NCBI RefSeq assembly: GCF_000717715.1
Contig: NZ_JOAI01000033.1
Span: 33,638-97,637 of the forward strand
Source of the DNA: Streptomyces sp. NRRL B-24484
GTDB taxonomy: Bacteria > Actinomycetota > Actinomycetes > Streptomycetales > Streptomycetaceae
Direction of reading: 5' to 3'
Length of the DNA: 64,000 nt
In this document: piece after piece, positions 27,070-35,121 of the stretch
Position numbering within the stretch: the first letter of the stretch is position 1
Layout: every line of letters starts with the position of its first letter
Made by a program: the position numbers and the translations under genes
The notes under the pieces: generated by a model
Database searches by the model: none
What the model was told of the DNA's origin: nothing
The model's input: only the letters and a program-made list of their open reading frames with translations

Positions 27070-27957
27070 GTGACCCAGCCCACCGAGACCGCGCGCAGTC
27101 TGGGCCTCAGGGGTGCGGTGAACGCCCGCGACCTGGGCGGCTACCGCACCGCCGACGGCCGGGTCGTCAAGCCGGGTGCCGCCCTGCGCGCGGACGCGCT
27201 CAACCGGCTCGGCGAGGACGACCTCGCCCTGCTCGCCGACCACGGGCTGCGCCAGATCGTCGACCTGCGCAGCCTCGACGAGGTCCGCGAGGCCGGCCCG
27301 GACATCGTCCGCGGGCTGCCCACCGCCGAGATCGCCGCCGCGGAGCTCTCCGCCACCCCGGTGACCGTCGAGCGCACCACCGACGACGGCATCACCCTGC
27401 ACCACCTGCCGGTCTTCGCCCGCGAGTTCGACATCTACGTCGCGCTGCGCAACGCGCTCGCCGACCGGGACGCCGACAAGCAGCGCGCCCTGCTCGGCGA
27501 CGGCCGGGCCGAGGGCATGATGATCGGCCTCTACCGCTGGTTCGTCACGGACGCCGTCGCCCGCGAGCGCTTCGCGACCGTGGTCCGGCTGCTCGCCGAG
27601 CCCGGGGGCACGCCGCTGCTCTTCCACTGCTCGGCCGGCAAGGACCGCACGGGCTGGACGGCCGCCCTGGTGCTGACCGCCCTCGGCGTCGACCGCGACA
27701 CCGTCTACGAGGACTACCTGCTCACCAACGAGCGCTCGGCGGCCATCGTCGAGCACGTGGTGGACAGCTTCGGCACCCGCGGCCTGATGAAGGAGCCCGC
27801 CCTGCTGCTGCCGATCTTCCGCGCGGACCGCACCTACCTCGACGCGGCGTACGAGGAGGTGGCCGCCGGCTGGCCGTCCTTCGAGGACTTCTGGCGGGAC
27901 GGCCTGGGCCTGGACGACACCGTGCTGGACGGGCTGCGCGCCAACCTGCTCGCCTGA
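27070..27957 (+). CDS. tyrosine-protein phosphatase (Y_phosphatase3 type)
   Basis: A 295-aa protein of the bacterial dual-specificity or tyrosine phosphatase family (PtpB-like). It opens with NARDLGGYRTADGRVVKPG, which is characteristic of the family. The catalytic loop HCSAGKDRTG holds the nucleophilic Cys and Arg, and a general-acid Asp is likely in the loop before it. The protein is cytoplasmic. The GTG at 27070 follows AGGAGG by seven bases, and TAGACT at 27018-27023 is a plausible -10. It is convergent with the sigma-factor genes. Confidence 0.9.
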   Translation: MTQPTETARSLGLRGAVNARDLGGYRTADGRVVKPGAALRADALNRLGEDDLALLADHGLRQIVDLRSLDEVREAGPDIVRGLPTAEIAAAELSATPVTVERTTDDGITLHHLPVFAREFDIYVALRNALADRDADKQRALLGDGRAEGMMIGLYRWFVTDAVARERFATVVRLLAEPGGTPLLFHCSAGKDRTGWTAALVLTALGVDRDTVYEDYLLTNERSAAIVEHVVDSFGTRGLMKEPALLLPIFRADRTYLDAAYEEVAAGWPSFEDFWRDGLGLDDTVLDGLRANLLA

Positions 27958-28000
27958 CCCGCCCGGCCCCGGCCGCTCCCGCCGTTGCGCCCGGCCCGCG

Positions 28001-28948
28001 TCAGCCCTCCGAGGTCAGCCCGGCCCGGAGCTGGGCCAGGGTCTTGGTGAGCAGCCGGGAGACGTGCATCTGGGAGATGCCGATCTCGTCGCCGATCTGC
28101 GACTGCGTCAGGTTGCCGAAGAAGCGCAGCATGATGATCCGCCGCTCGCGCGGCGGCAGCTTGGCCAGCAGCGGCTTCAGCGACTCGCGGTACTCGACGC
28201 CCTCCAGCGCCAGGTCGTCGTAGCCGAGCCGGTCGGCCAGCGGGCCCTCGCCGTCGTCCTCGCCGGGCGCGGAGTCGAGCGAGCTGGCGGTGTACGCGTT
28301 GCCGACGGCGAGGCCCTCGACGACGTCCTCCTCACTGACGCCGAGGCAGACCGCGAGCTCGGCGACGGTGGGGGAGCGGTCGAGCTTCTGCGAGAGCTCG
28401 TCGCCCGCCTTGGTGAGGGCGAGCCGCAGCTCCTGCAGGCGCCGCGGCACCCGCACCGACCAGCTGGTGTCCCGGAAGAAGCGCTTGATCTCGCCGACCA
28501 CGGTCGGCATCGCGAAGGTCGGGAACTCCACCCCCCGGTCCGGGTCGAACCGGTCGATCGCCTTGATCAGGCCGATCGTGCCGACCTGGACGATGTCCTC
28601 CATCGGCTCGTTGCGGCTGCGGAACCGGGCCGAGGCGTAGCGCACCAGCGGCAGGTTCAGCTCGATCAGGGTGTCGCGGACGTAGGTGTGCTCCGCGCCG
28701 CCCGGCTCCAGCGCCGCCAGCCGGCGGAAGAGCGACCGCGAGAGCGTCCGGGTGTCCAGCGGACGCTCACCGACCACGGGCTCCGGAACGGCCACCGGGG
28801 CGTCCCCGGGCGGCGGCGCCCCCACCGGCTCCTGCTCCCCGCCCTGCTGCTGCGGGAACGCCCGCAGCACCGTCCGCACCCCGGACGCCCGCTCTCCAGG
28901 GATCTCCTCGACGACCGCACCGACCGGCTCTCCGGACACGCGCCCCAC
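28001..28948 (-). CDS. SigB/SigF-family RNA polymerase sigma factor (SigN-like)
   Basis: A 315-aa group 3 sigma factor. Region 2 has PLVRYASARFRSRNEPMEDI and [20 protein letters not shown]. Region 3 is [20 protein letters not shown]. Region 4 is [20 protein letters not shown] then [18 protein letters not shown]. An acidic/Pro-rich tail of about 60 residues precedes region 1.2. SigB-type factors in Streptomyces control stress and differentiation and are held by anti-sigma factors. None is adjacent. GTG 28948 is the longest start, and GTG 28939 with GAGGGG upstream is an alternative. I infer the SigN name only from the tandem arrangement. Confidence 0.9.
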   Translation of the reverse strand: MGRVSGEPVGAVVEEIPGERASGVRTVLRAFPQQQGGEQEPVGAPPPGDAPVAVPEPVVGERPLDTRTLSRSLFRRLAALEPGGAEHTYVRDTLIELNLPLVRYASARFRSRNEPMEDIVQVGTIGLIKAIDRFDPDRGVEFPTFAMPTVVGEIKRFFRDTSWSVRVPRRLQELRLALTKAGDELSQKLDRSPTVAELAVCLGVSEEDVVEGLAVGNAYTASSLDSAPGEDDGEGPLADRLGYDDLALEGVEYRESLKPLLAKLPPRERRIIMLRFFGNLTQSQIGDEIGISQMHVSRLLTKTLAQLRAGLTSEG

Positions 28949-29100
28949 CCCCTCGTGACTGACTGTTCAACGGGCACCAGCACAGCGTGGTTCCCGTGCA
29001 GGACCCTCCCCTCCACCCCCCATACCGGCCCACCGGCCCCGGCAAACCCGGCCGTCGCGAGATGTCACACGGCGGTAACGCGGCGCGATCCCCGGCGGGG

Positions 29101-29991
29101 TCACTCCTCCCAGGAGTTGCCGGTCCGCAGCCGGCTGAGGATGCGCGACAGCAGCCGGGAGACGTGCATCTGGGACATCCCCAGCTCGGTGGAGATCTGC
29201 GACTGCGTCAGGTTGGCGAAGAAGCGCAGCATGATGATCCGGCGCTCCCGCTCGGGCAGCTGCACCAGCAGGTGGCGGACCATGTCGCGGTGCTCCACGT
29301 CGGCGAGCGCGGAGTCCTCGTAGCCGAGCCGGTCCAGCAGGGCGAGTCCGCCCTCGTGCTCCTGCGCGGCCTCCAGCGAGGCGGCGTTGTACGCCCGGCC
29401 GGCGTCCAGGCAGGCCCGGACGTCCTCCTCGGGGATGCGCAGGCAGGCGGCGATCTCCGGCACCTTGGGCGCCCGTCCGTGGGTGACGGTCAGCTCCTCC
29501 ATCGCCCCGCTGACCTGCACCCACAGCTCCTGCAGCCGGCGCGGCACGTGCATGGTGCGGACGTTGTCCCGGAAGTAGCGCTTGATCTCGCCGAGGATGG
29601 TCGGCAGCGCGTACGTCGGGAACTGCACGCCGCGGCTCGGGTCGAACCGGTCGATGGCGTTGATCAGGCCGATCGTGCCGACCTGGACGATGTCCTCCAT
29701 CGGCTCGCTGCGGCTGCGGAAGCGCGTGGCCGCGTAGCGGACCAGCGGGATGTTGATCTCGATCAGGGCGGCCCGGACGCGCTCGCGCTCCGGGGCCTCC
29801 GGGGGCAGCTCGGCGAGCCGCTCGAAGAGGACCCTGGTGAGCGTGCGGACGTCCACGGGCGTGCGGGTGCCGTTCTGGCGGTCCCTCAGCCCGGCGGCCT
29901 TCAGCTCCGCGACGAGGTTCTCCGCGGGCTGCGGCGGGGCGGACCGCTCCCCGTCCGTGCCCCGCGTGCTGTCCTGTGTCCGCACGGACAC
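29101..29991 (-). CDS. sigF: SigB/SigF-family RNA polymerase sigma factor (SigF-like)
   Basis: A 296-aa group 3 sigma factor, strongly similar to its downstream neighbour across regions 2-4 ([40 protein letters not shown] and [20 protein letters not shown]). Its start GTG follows GGGAGGGG. In S. coelicolor the SigF gene sits beside a paralogue and acts late in spore maturation. The same order upstream of tadA and upp supports the equivalence. A 152-base gap separates the two genes, so each may have its own promoter. The near-repeat suggests duplication. Confidence 0.88.
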   Translation of the reverse strand: MSVRTQDSTRGTDGERSAPPQPAENLVAELKAAGLRDRQNGTRTPVDVRTLTRVLFERLAELPPEAPERERVRAALIEINIPLVRYAATRFRSRSEPMEDIVQVGTIGLINAIDRFDPSRGVQFPTYALPTILGEIKRYFRDNVRTMHVPRRLQELWVQVSGAMEELTVTHGRAPKVPEIAACLRIPEEDVRACLDAGRAYNAASLEAAQEHEGGLALLDRLGYEDSALADVEHRDMVRHLLVQLPERERRIIMLRFFANLTQSQISTELGMSQMHVSRLLSRILSRLRTGNSWEE

Positions 29992-30167
29992 GTCACCCCT
30001 CCCAGAGTCGACATCTGCGGTCCGGCCGCCGCCTGGGCGGCCCGGTCGTGCTCACCACCTCGCCAGATCCGGCAAAACCGGTCATAGCATCACAAGTCGT
30101 CCACATCGGCGGCAAGCACCGCCTCTAGGCGTGTTGGCTGACAGTGCGCCGTCGGCCGAAGTGTGCT

Positions 30168-30203
30168 GCGGCCCTCCGCCCCGGTCCGGGGGCGGAGGGC
30201 CGC
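30168..30203 (-). terminator. strong hairpin terminator after the Dabb gene
   Basis: A 15-base perfect stem (30168-30182 with 30189-30203) around GGTCCG, 35 bases beyond the minus-strand stop. Confidence 0.78.
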
Positions 30204-30237
30204 ATGGTGGTGCGTGTGCGATGCGACTTTCGGGGGG

Positions 30238-30531
30238 TCAGACCTCGATGTCGGCGATCACCCAGGTGGCGAACTCCCGCCACTGACCCGCGGCGGCCTG
30301 GTGGGCCGGGTGGGTCAGGTAGGCCTGCAGTGCGTCCCGGTCCTCGACCAGGCTGTTGATCGCGTAGTCGTAGGCGATGTCGCGCTCGGTGGTGTTCCAG
30401 CCGCACTCCCACTCGCGCAGCTCGGGGATCTGCGGGCCGAGCTCCTCGAACGCCTTCGCGCCGGCGGTCGCCCGCTCGTCGTCCCGCAGGACGCCGTCGT
30501 TGAGCTTGAACAGGACCAGGTGCCGGATCAC
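30238..30531 (-). CDS. Dabb-family stress-responsive A/B-barrel protein
   Basis: A 97-aa dimeric ferredoxin-like fold. The start VIRHLVLFKLNDGVLRDD and the later ELREWECGWNTTERDIAYDY, YLTHPAHQ and FATWVIADIEV are the Dabb pattern, with the conserved His in HPAHQ. The function is unknown in bacteria. The GTG at 30531 follows GAGGAG by seven bases. Much longer open frames upstream are GC artefacts. It lies between the small membrane protein and sigF-like genes in the same direction. Confidence 0.83.
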   Translation of the reverse strand: MIRHLVLFKLNDGVLRDDERATAGAKAFEELGPQIPELREWECGWNTTERDIAYDYAINSLVEDRDALQAYLTHPAHQAAAGQWREFATWVIADIEV

Positions 30532-30593
30532 GATGCCGCTCCTCGCTGGAAGGGTGGACGAACCCCGCCACGGTAGCCGCTGACCGGCCGCCC

Positions 30594-30758
30594 TCAGTTC
30601 ACCAGGCCCGTCATGAACGTCCCGACCGCCTTCGCGGCGTCCGAGATGCCCACGAAGCCGGACTGCACCAGCTCCGCCGCCCTGGTGGGGGACGTGATGA
30701 TCGTGTAGATCACGAAGATGAGCAGGAGATACGTGCCGATCTTCTTCGCCTGAGCCAT
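30594..30758 (-). CDS. 54-aa conserved membrane microprotein
   Basis: The translation begins MAQAKKIGTYLLLIFVIYT, continues IITSPTRAAELVQSGFV and ends TFMTGLVN. One N-terminal hydrophobic helix is followed by an amphipathic tail. I recall almost identical microproteins in many streptomycetes. The function is unknown. The ATG at 30758 has GGGAGG about 12 bases upstream. It is too short for routine gene calling and is easily missed. Confidence 0.7.
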   Translation of the reverse strand: MAQAKKIGTYLLLIFVIYTIITSPTRAAELVQSGFVGISDAAKAVGTFMTGLVN

Positions 30759-31235
30759 CGAACGGGCCTGCCTCCCTGCCGCGGGCCGCCGTCGCTCTCC
30801 CCGGGCGCCCTCCTGCTGCTGCGCAGCTTATCCACCGGACGGCCCATCGGGTGAGAGCGGCGTTCACTCCCCGGGACGAAGGTCCCCGCGAGTGGGGGCT
30901 TTGTACGGGTGCCCGCCCGCGGACGGTGGCGCACGATGGAGGAGTGCCGCGGGATCTGGCAGGAATCCCCGGTGCAGGGAACCGGGACTCCCCGCTGTGG
31001 GACCGCGCGCCGCAGCTTCCCCCTGATGCGGCGCCGGTGGTGGGAGCCCCGACGGGGGCGCGGCCCCATCCCCCGAGGCCGCGTCCCCTCCTGATCTCCC
31101 CGAACGCCACCACGCCCCCGGCGCGGTGGCCTTCGGCGTCCCCTGACACCCCGCCAACGGCCTCCCGACGCCCGCACGTCGGCCCGGACGGACCGCCACG
31201 GACCCCTGCGGGCCCCTGCGGGCCGCAGACGCGTC
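30759..31235. other. intergenic region, no convincing gene
   Basis: This lies between the microprotein and tRNA-Ser(CGA). Several long open frames exist on both strands, but their sequences are Arg/Pro/Gly-rich with no ribosome site or motif. It must contain the microprotein promoter. Confidence 0.5.
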
Positions 31236-31268
31236 GAAGGGCCCCGACCGGTTCGGTCGGGGCCCTTC
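31236..31268 (-). terminator. terminator after tRNA-Ser(CGA)
   Basis: GAAGGGCCCCGACC, GGTTC, GGTCGGGGCCCTTC: a perfect 14-base stem. Confidence 0.85.
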
Positions 31269-31274
31269 GTGAAG

Positions 31275-31361
31275 CGGTAGCGGTGGGATTCGAACCCACG
31301 GTGGAGTTGCCCCCACACACGCTTTCGAGGCGTGCTCCTTTGGCCGCTCGGACACGCTACC
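31275..31361 (-). tRNA. tRNA-Ser (anticodon CGA)
   Basis: On the minus strand the acceptor GGTAGCG pairs with CGCTACC and the discriminator is G. Anticodon stem CACGC/GCGTG with loop CTCGAAA gives CGA. The long variable arm is TGTGGGGGCAACTCCACC and the T loop is GGGTTCGAATCCC. Confidence 0.95.
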
Positions 31362-31406
31362 GAGGGAGACTCTACCGGACAGGTCGGGCGGTCACGAAAT
31401 CCGTAT

Positions 31407-31940
31407 TCAGCGCTGGGTCTCGAAGAAGGCCAGCAGTTGGGCGGAGCACTCCTCGGCCAGGACGCCGGGGATGATTTCGGGGCGGTGGTTGAGCCGCCGG
31501 TCGCGCATCACGTCGAAGAGCGAGCCCGCCGCGCCGGCCTTCGGGTCGAGGGCGCCGTAGACGACCCGGTCGATCCGGGACAGCACCAGCGCCCCGGCGC
31601 ACATGGTGCACGGCTCCAGGGTGACGACCAGGGTGCAGCCGCTGAGGCGCCACTCGCCGACGGCCGCGGCCGCCTGCCGGAGCGCCACGACCTCGGCGTG
31701 CCCGGTGGGGTCCCCGTCCGCCTCGCGCACGTTGTGGCCCCGGCCGATCACCGTGCCGTCGGGCCCGAGCACGAGCGCCCCGACCGGTACGTCCCCGGTG
31801 GAGGTCGCCAGTTCCGCCTCGACCATGGCGAGGCGCATCAGGTCCTTCCACCGGTCGCGCACCGGGTCGGGGCGGACGGGGGCCGGCAGGGGCCGGATCT
31901 GCGGGGCAGGTGCGGACGGCATGGCACCAGTGTCGGGCAC
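31407..31940 (-). CDS. tadA: tRNA-specific adenosine deaminase TadA
   Basis: A 177-aa zinc deaminase that converts A34 to inosine in tRNA-Arg(ACG). The active site is visible as HAEVVAL (His and catalytic Glu) and EPCTMCAGA (two zinc Cys). The conserved DVPVGALVL and RGHNVREADGDPTGHAE segments flank it. The substrate tRNA is encoded twice at 19.3 kb. It starts 11 bases after the stop of the associated gene, forming an operon. GTG 31940 or ATG 31922 could be the start. Confidence 0.93.
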   Translation of the reverse strand: MPDTGAMPSAPAPQIRPLPAPVRPDPVRDRWKDLMRLAMVEAELATSTGDVPVGALVLGPDGTVIGRGHNVREADGDPTGHAEVVALRQAAAAVGEWRLSGCTLVVTLEPCTMCAGALVLSRIDRVVYGALDPKAGAAGSLFDVMRDRRLNHRPEIIPGVLAEECSAQLLAFFETQR

Positions 31941-31951
31941 CGGCTCGGGCG

Positions 31952-32506
31952 CTACCGAACGGCCTCCAGGACCTCGCCCGCGCCGAGCGCGTCGGCGATC
32001 TCGGCGAGCGCGTCGCCGGGCACCGCACCCTCACCGGCCAGTCCCAGCAGCTCCTTGGCGGACAGCCCGAAGTCGGCGAGCAGGTCGGAGTCGCCGAGCG
32101 GCCCCGCCTGGGCACCGGCCGGACCGGCGGCGTCCTCGTCCTCGTCCGTGTCGTCCGCGGCCTCCAGCGCGGCCTCCTCGTCGTCCTCGACGTCCGCGAC
32201 CAGGGCGTCGATGTCGTCGAAGTCCTCGGCCTCGATCAGCTCGTCGGTCAGTACGGAGCCGTACGAGCTGCGCGCCGCGGCGGCGCCGTCGGAGACGAAG
32301 ATGCGCGGGTCGTCCTCGCCGTCCACGCGGACGACGGCGAACCAGGCGTCCTCCTGTTCGATGAAGACCAGGACGCTGTCGTCGTCCTGGGCAGCCTCGC
32401 GGGCCAGGTCGGCCAGGTCGGCCAGGGTTTCGACGTCGTCGAGCTCCGTCTCGCTCACATCCCACCCGCCATCGGTGCGAGCAAGCACTGCAGCGAAGTA
32501 CGCCAC
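31952..32506 (-). CDS. tRNA adenosine deaminase-associated protein
   Basis: About 184 aa, very acidic, always beside tadA in actinobacteria. It begins AYFAAVLARTDGGWDVSETE and contains DVETLADLADLAREAAQDDD, then a run of Asp/Glu (about 115-140) and a C-terminal helix with ADFGLSAKELLGLAGEG. The name comes from genome neighbourhood and the activity is unknown. The frame opens at a TTG at 32521. I prefer GTG 32506, since homologues begin at the YFAA segment and GGGAG lies eight bases before it. Confidence 0.85.
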   Translation of the reverse strand: MAYFAAVLARTDGGWDVSETELDDVETLADLADLAREAAQDDDSVLVFIEQEDAWFAVVRVDGEDDPRIFVSDGAAAARSSYGSVLTDELIEAEDFDDIDALVADVEDDEEAALEAADDTDEDEDAAGPAGAQAGPLGDSDLLADFGLSAKELLGLAGEGAVPGDALAEIADALGAGEVLEAVR

Positions 32507-32714
32507 CAGGGACACTCCCAAGATTGGTCTCGGCTGTAGGCGATCTCGGGCGAACGCGGTCTGGCCGCCCCCGCGCCAGAGGCGGTCCGCTGTTCGGACC
32601 GTCCCTCCGGCATCGTGACAGAAAGCCCGGCGCTGCGGGGGGTGTTCTGCAGCGCGTCTTTGCAGGTCGTGTCGGAATGGCTGGTCGACGGCCGACGAGT
32701 CGCGGACTCCGCCG

Positions 32715-32921
32715 TCAGATGCGGAAGGTTCGCATCCGCAAGGCCTCGCGCATCCGCCGCTCCTTGGTGCGCCTCGGCTGCACCCGGGCCCGCAGCTCGC
32801 GCGCCTCGGCGAGCTCGCGGAGGAACAGGGCGCGGCGCTTGCGGCGCTGCGCCTCGGTCTCGGGGGCGTCGGGCCCCGACTCGTCTGTCGAGCCGGCCCC
32901 GGGGTCCGGGTTGCTCTTCAT
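32715..32921 (-). CDS. small basic protein, conserved in streptomycetes
   Basis: A 68-aa protein with an acidic N terminus ([20 protein letters not shown]) and a strongly basic helical C terminus ([20 protein letters not shown] and [19 protein letters not shown]), of a nucleic-acid-binding look. It is conserved beside upp in relatives, as I recall. The ATG at 32921 has only a weak GGGAAAG site. The region 32507-32714 to its right holds nothing I recognise. Confidence 0.6.
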   Translation of the reverse strand: MKSNPDPGAGSTDESGPDAPETEAQRRKRRALFLRELAEARELRARVQPRRTKERRMREALRMRTFRI

Positions 32922-33065
32922 ACGGTCCGACTTTCCCAGAAGTGTCCGCTTGATACCACGGCGAAGGTCTCGGTTCGGCTTCCCCGGTTCCGGCCCGTCC
33001 ACACCTCGTTTCCGGCCGGTCCCGGCGAGTCGTACGCACGTGCCCGTGCCCGTTATGGTCGAGAC

Positions 33066-33701
33066 ATGCGTCTCCACGTCGTCGACCACCCCCTGGTCGC
33101 CCACAAGCTCTCCACCCTGCGCGACGAGCGCACCGACTCGCCGACCTTCCGCCGGCTGACGGACGAGCTGGTCACCCTGCTCGCCTACGAGGCCACCCGG
33201 AACGTCCGGACCGAGCCGGTGGAGGTCACCACCCCGGTCGCCGTCACCACCGGCACCCGGCTGAGCCACCCGCGGCCGCTGGTCGTCCCGATCCTGCGGG
33301 CCGGCCTCGGCATGCTGGACGGCATGACCCGGCTGCTGCCGACCGCCGAGGTCGGCTTCCTGGGCATGGTCCGCAACGAGGAGACGCTGGAGGCGTCCAC
33401 CTACGCGACGCGGATGCCCGACGACCTCTCCGGCCGCCAGGTCTTCGTCCTCGACCCGATGCTGGCCACCGGCGGCACCCTGATCGCCGCCGTCCGGATG
33501 CTGCTCGAACGCGGTGCCACGGACGTCACCTGCGTGGTGCTGCTGGCCGCGCCGGAGGGCGTCGCGGTGGTCGAGAAGGAGCTGGCCGGCCAGCCCGTCG
33601 AGATCGTCACCGCCGCGCTGGACGAGCGCCTCAACGAGCACGGTTACATCGTCCCCGGCCTCGGCGACGCGGGCGACCGCCTCTACGGCACCGCCGGCTG
33701 A
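33066..33701 (+). CDS. upp: uracil phosphoribosyltransferase
   Basis: A 211-aa pyrimidine-salvage enzyme that joins uracil to PRPP to give UMP. The start [20 protein letters not shown] and [10 protein letters not shown] are typical. The PRPP loop is DPMLATGGT, and the uracil-binding C terminus is [17 protein letters not shown]. The length matches the family. It is a single gene closed by a strong terminator. Confidence 0.97.
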   Translation: MRLHVVDHPLVAHKLSTLRDERTDSPTFRRLTDELVTLLAYEATRNVRTEPVEVTTPVAVTTGTRLSHPRPLVVPILRAGLGMLDGMTRLLPTAEVGFLGMVRNEETLEASTYATRMPDDLSGRQVFVLDPMLATGGTLIAAVRMLLERGATDVTCVVLLAAPEGVAVVEKELAGQPVEIVTAALDERLNEHGYIVPGLGDAGDRLYGTAG

Positions 33702-33734
33702 TCCCACCGCTGCCGGACGGTACGAGCCGGACAG

Positions 33735-33777
33735 CGCGAAGGGCCCCGCTCCTCCCGGAGGAGCGGGGCCCTTCGCG
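33735..33777 (+). terminator. terminator after upp
   Basis: Two 20-base arms around a very short loop (CGCGAAGGGCCCCGCTCC and its complement). It also serves the convergent LytR_C gene 24 bases on. Confidence 0.85.
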
Positions 33778-33800
33778 TGGCGGTCCGGCCGCCGGAGCGG

Positions 33801-34478
33801 TCAGCAGGAGCCGGGCTGCGGCGAGGGGGTCGGGGACGGCTTGGTGGCCTCGGCCAGGGCCGCGGCCGCCTGGGTCGGGTCGAGCAGGGCGGCGAAGCTG
33901 TCCCCGATGACGAAGTCGACCGTGCCGTCCGTCCGGGCGTCGGCGGTCCTGGTGGCGCTCGCCACCTGCGAGCCGAGCAGCGTGGCCGCGCCGAGGCCGG
34001 CCGGACCGCTGATCACCTGCACGGTGCCGGGCACCTTCTTGTCCAGCGCGGCCGGCGCGTTGCCCACCTGGCCGACGGTGAAGCCGCGCTTCTTCAGCTC
34101 CTCCGCGGTCCGCGCGGCGAGGCCGGACTTGTCGGTGGCGTTGAAGACGTTGACCGTCACCGCCTGCGGCTGCGGGACGGCGGTGCTGGTGGCGCCCGGG
34201 GCCGGAGAGGCCCCGGCGGCGGCGCCGTCCGAGGCCGGGGCGGCCAGCGGCTTGCCGGAAGCACCGGGGACCGGGCACGCCTGCGCGGAGGCGTGCCGGC
34301 CGCGGAAGACGTCGTAGAGCTGGACGCCGCCGACGGCGACCAGCGACAGGGCGAGCAGGACGCCGATGGCGGCCAGCACCTTGCGGCTCCTGCGGGGAGG
34401 GCGGCCCAGGCGGGGGTAGGAGTTACCGGTGATCCGGTACTGCTTCCCCTTCAGTCCCTGGGGGGTCAGCATGCTCAC
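33801..34478 (-). CDS. membrane-anchored LytR_C (cell-wall attenuator C-terminal) domain protein
   Basis: 225 aa. A basic cytoplasmic N terminus (QYRITGNSYPRLGRPPRRS) is followed by one membrane helix (VLAAIGVLLALSLVAVGGV), an Ala/Pro linker and an extracellular LytR_C domain (TVNVFNATDKSGLAARTAEE ... RGFTVGQVGNAP). The domain is usually found at the end of LytR-CpsA-Psr wall-polymer ligases. Here it stands alone, so a regulatory or substrate-binding role is inferred. It ends in a Pro-rich tail with a final Cys. Confidence 0.85.
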   Translation of the reverse strand: MSMLTPQGLKGKQYRITGNSYPRLGRPPRRSRKVLAAIGVLLALSLVAVGGVQLYDVFRGRHASAQACPVPGASGKPLAAPASDGAAAGASPAPGATSTAVPQPQAVTVNVFNATDKSGLAARTAEELKKRGFTVGQVGNAPAALDKKVPGTVQVISGPAGLGAATLLGSQVASATRTADARTDGTVDFVIGDSFAALLDPTQAAAALAEATKPSPTPSPQPGSC

Positions 34479-34701
34479 GTCGGTGTCCCCCTCGTGCCAG
34501 GACAGGCTCGGTCTCGGGTGCGGCCAAAGGGGCGTGCGCCGGGAAATCGGCCGTTGGTCAGCAGATTAGTGCTACAGCTGCTGTGAAGGTACTAAATGAT
34601 CATCATCTGGAGTACCCCGGCACCCGAAAGGATGTACCGGCGCCCCTCCGGGGCGTTCGCGGGGGTGTCCGAGAGGTGGTTCGTGCCCGGCCGGCGGCCG
34701 G

Positions 34702-34998
34702 TCAGTCCATCTCCAGGACGCGCGCGTGCAGCACCTGGCGCTGCTGCAGCGCGGCCCGCACCGCGCGGTGCAGGCCGTCCTCCAGGTAGAGGTCGCCGTG
34801 CCACTTCACGACATGCGCGAAGAGGTCGCCGTAGAACGTGGAGTCCTCCGCGAGGAGCGTCTCCAGGTCGAGCTGACCCTTGGTGGTGACCAGCTGGTCC
34901 AGCCGCACCGGACGCGGCGCGACGTCCGCCCACTGGCGGGTGCTGGTCCGGCCGTGATCCGGGTACGGCCGCCCGTTGCCGATGCGCTTGAAGATCAC
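34702..34998 (-). CDS. conserved actinobacterial protein with ParB-like DGLHR segment
   Basis: 98 aa. It begins VIFKRIGNGRPYPDHGRTS, then VRLDQLVTTKGQLDLETLLA and WHGDLYLEDGLHRAVRAALQ, and ends VLHARVLEMD. The D-G-x-H-R then helix pattern resembles the nucleotide-binding ParB/sulfiredoxin core, but the family is unassigned. I recall automatic labels as an antitoxin for this family, without evidence. No toxin-like gene is adjacent. The GTG start at 34998 stands next to the ATPase promoter region. Confidence 0.65.
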   Translation of the reverse strand: MIFKRIGNGRPYPDHGRTSTRQWADVAPRPVRLDQLVTTKGQLDLETLLAEDSTFYGDLFAHVVKWHGDLYLEDGLHRAVRAALQQRQVLHARVLEMD

Positions 34999-35121
34999 AC
35001 GGAAAGCCTACCGTCATGCGGACGGGGGGCGCAGCAAGCGCGGCGTTACCGGTCCGGCTCCGAGTACGGCGGTTTGATGGAGAACATCCGCTTTGCCCGC
35101 TCTGCCCGGGAGCCCGCCGAG

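Noticed and set aside
30710..31355. Several overlapping frames near tRNA-Ser(CGA)
   Set aside because: They run through the tRNA and its terminator and show no protein-like pattern.
34590..34619. Inverted repeat GGTACT...AGTACC in the gap before LytR_C
   Set aside because: Six-base arms with a 17-base spacer are too weak to call an operator without conservation.
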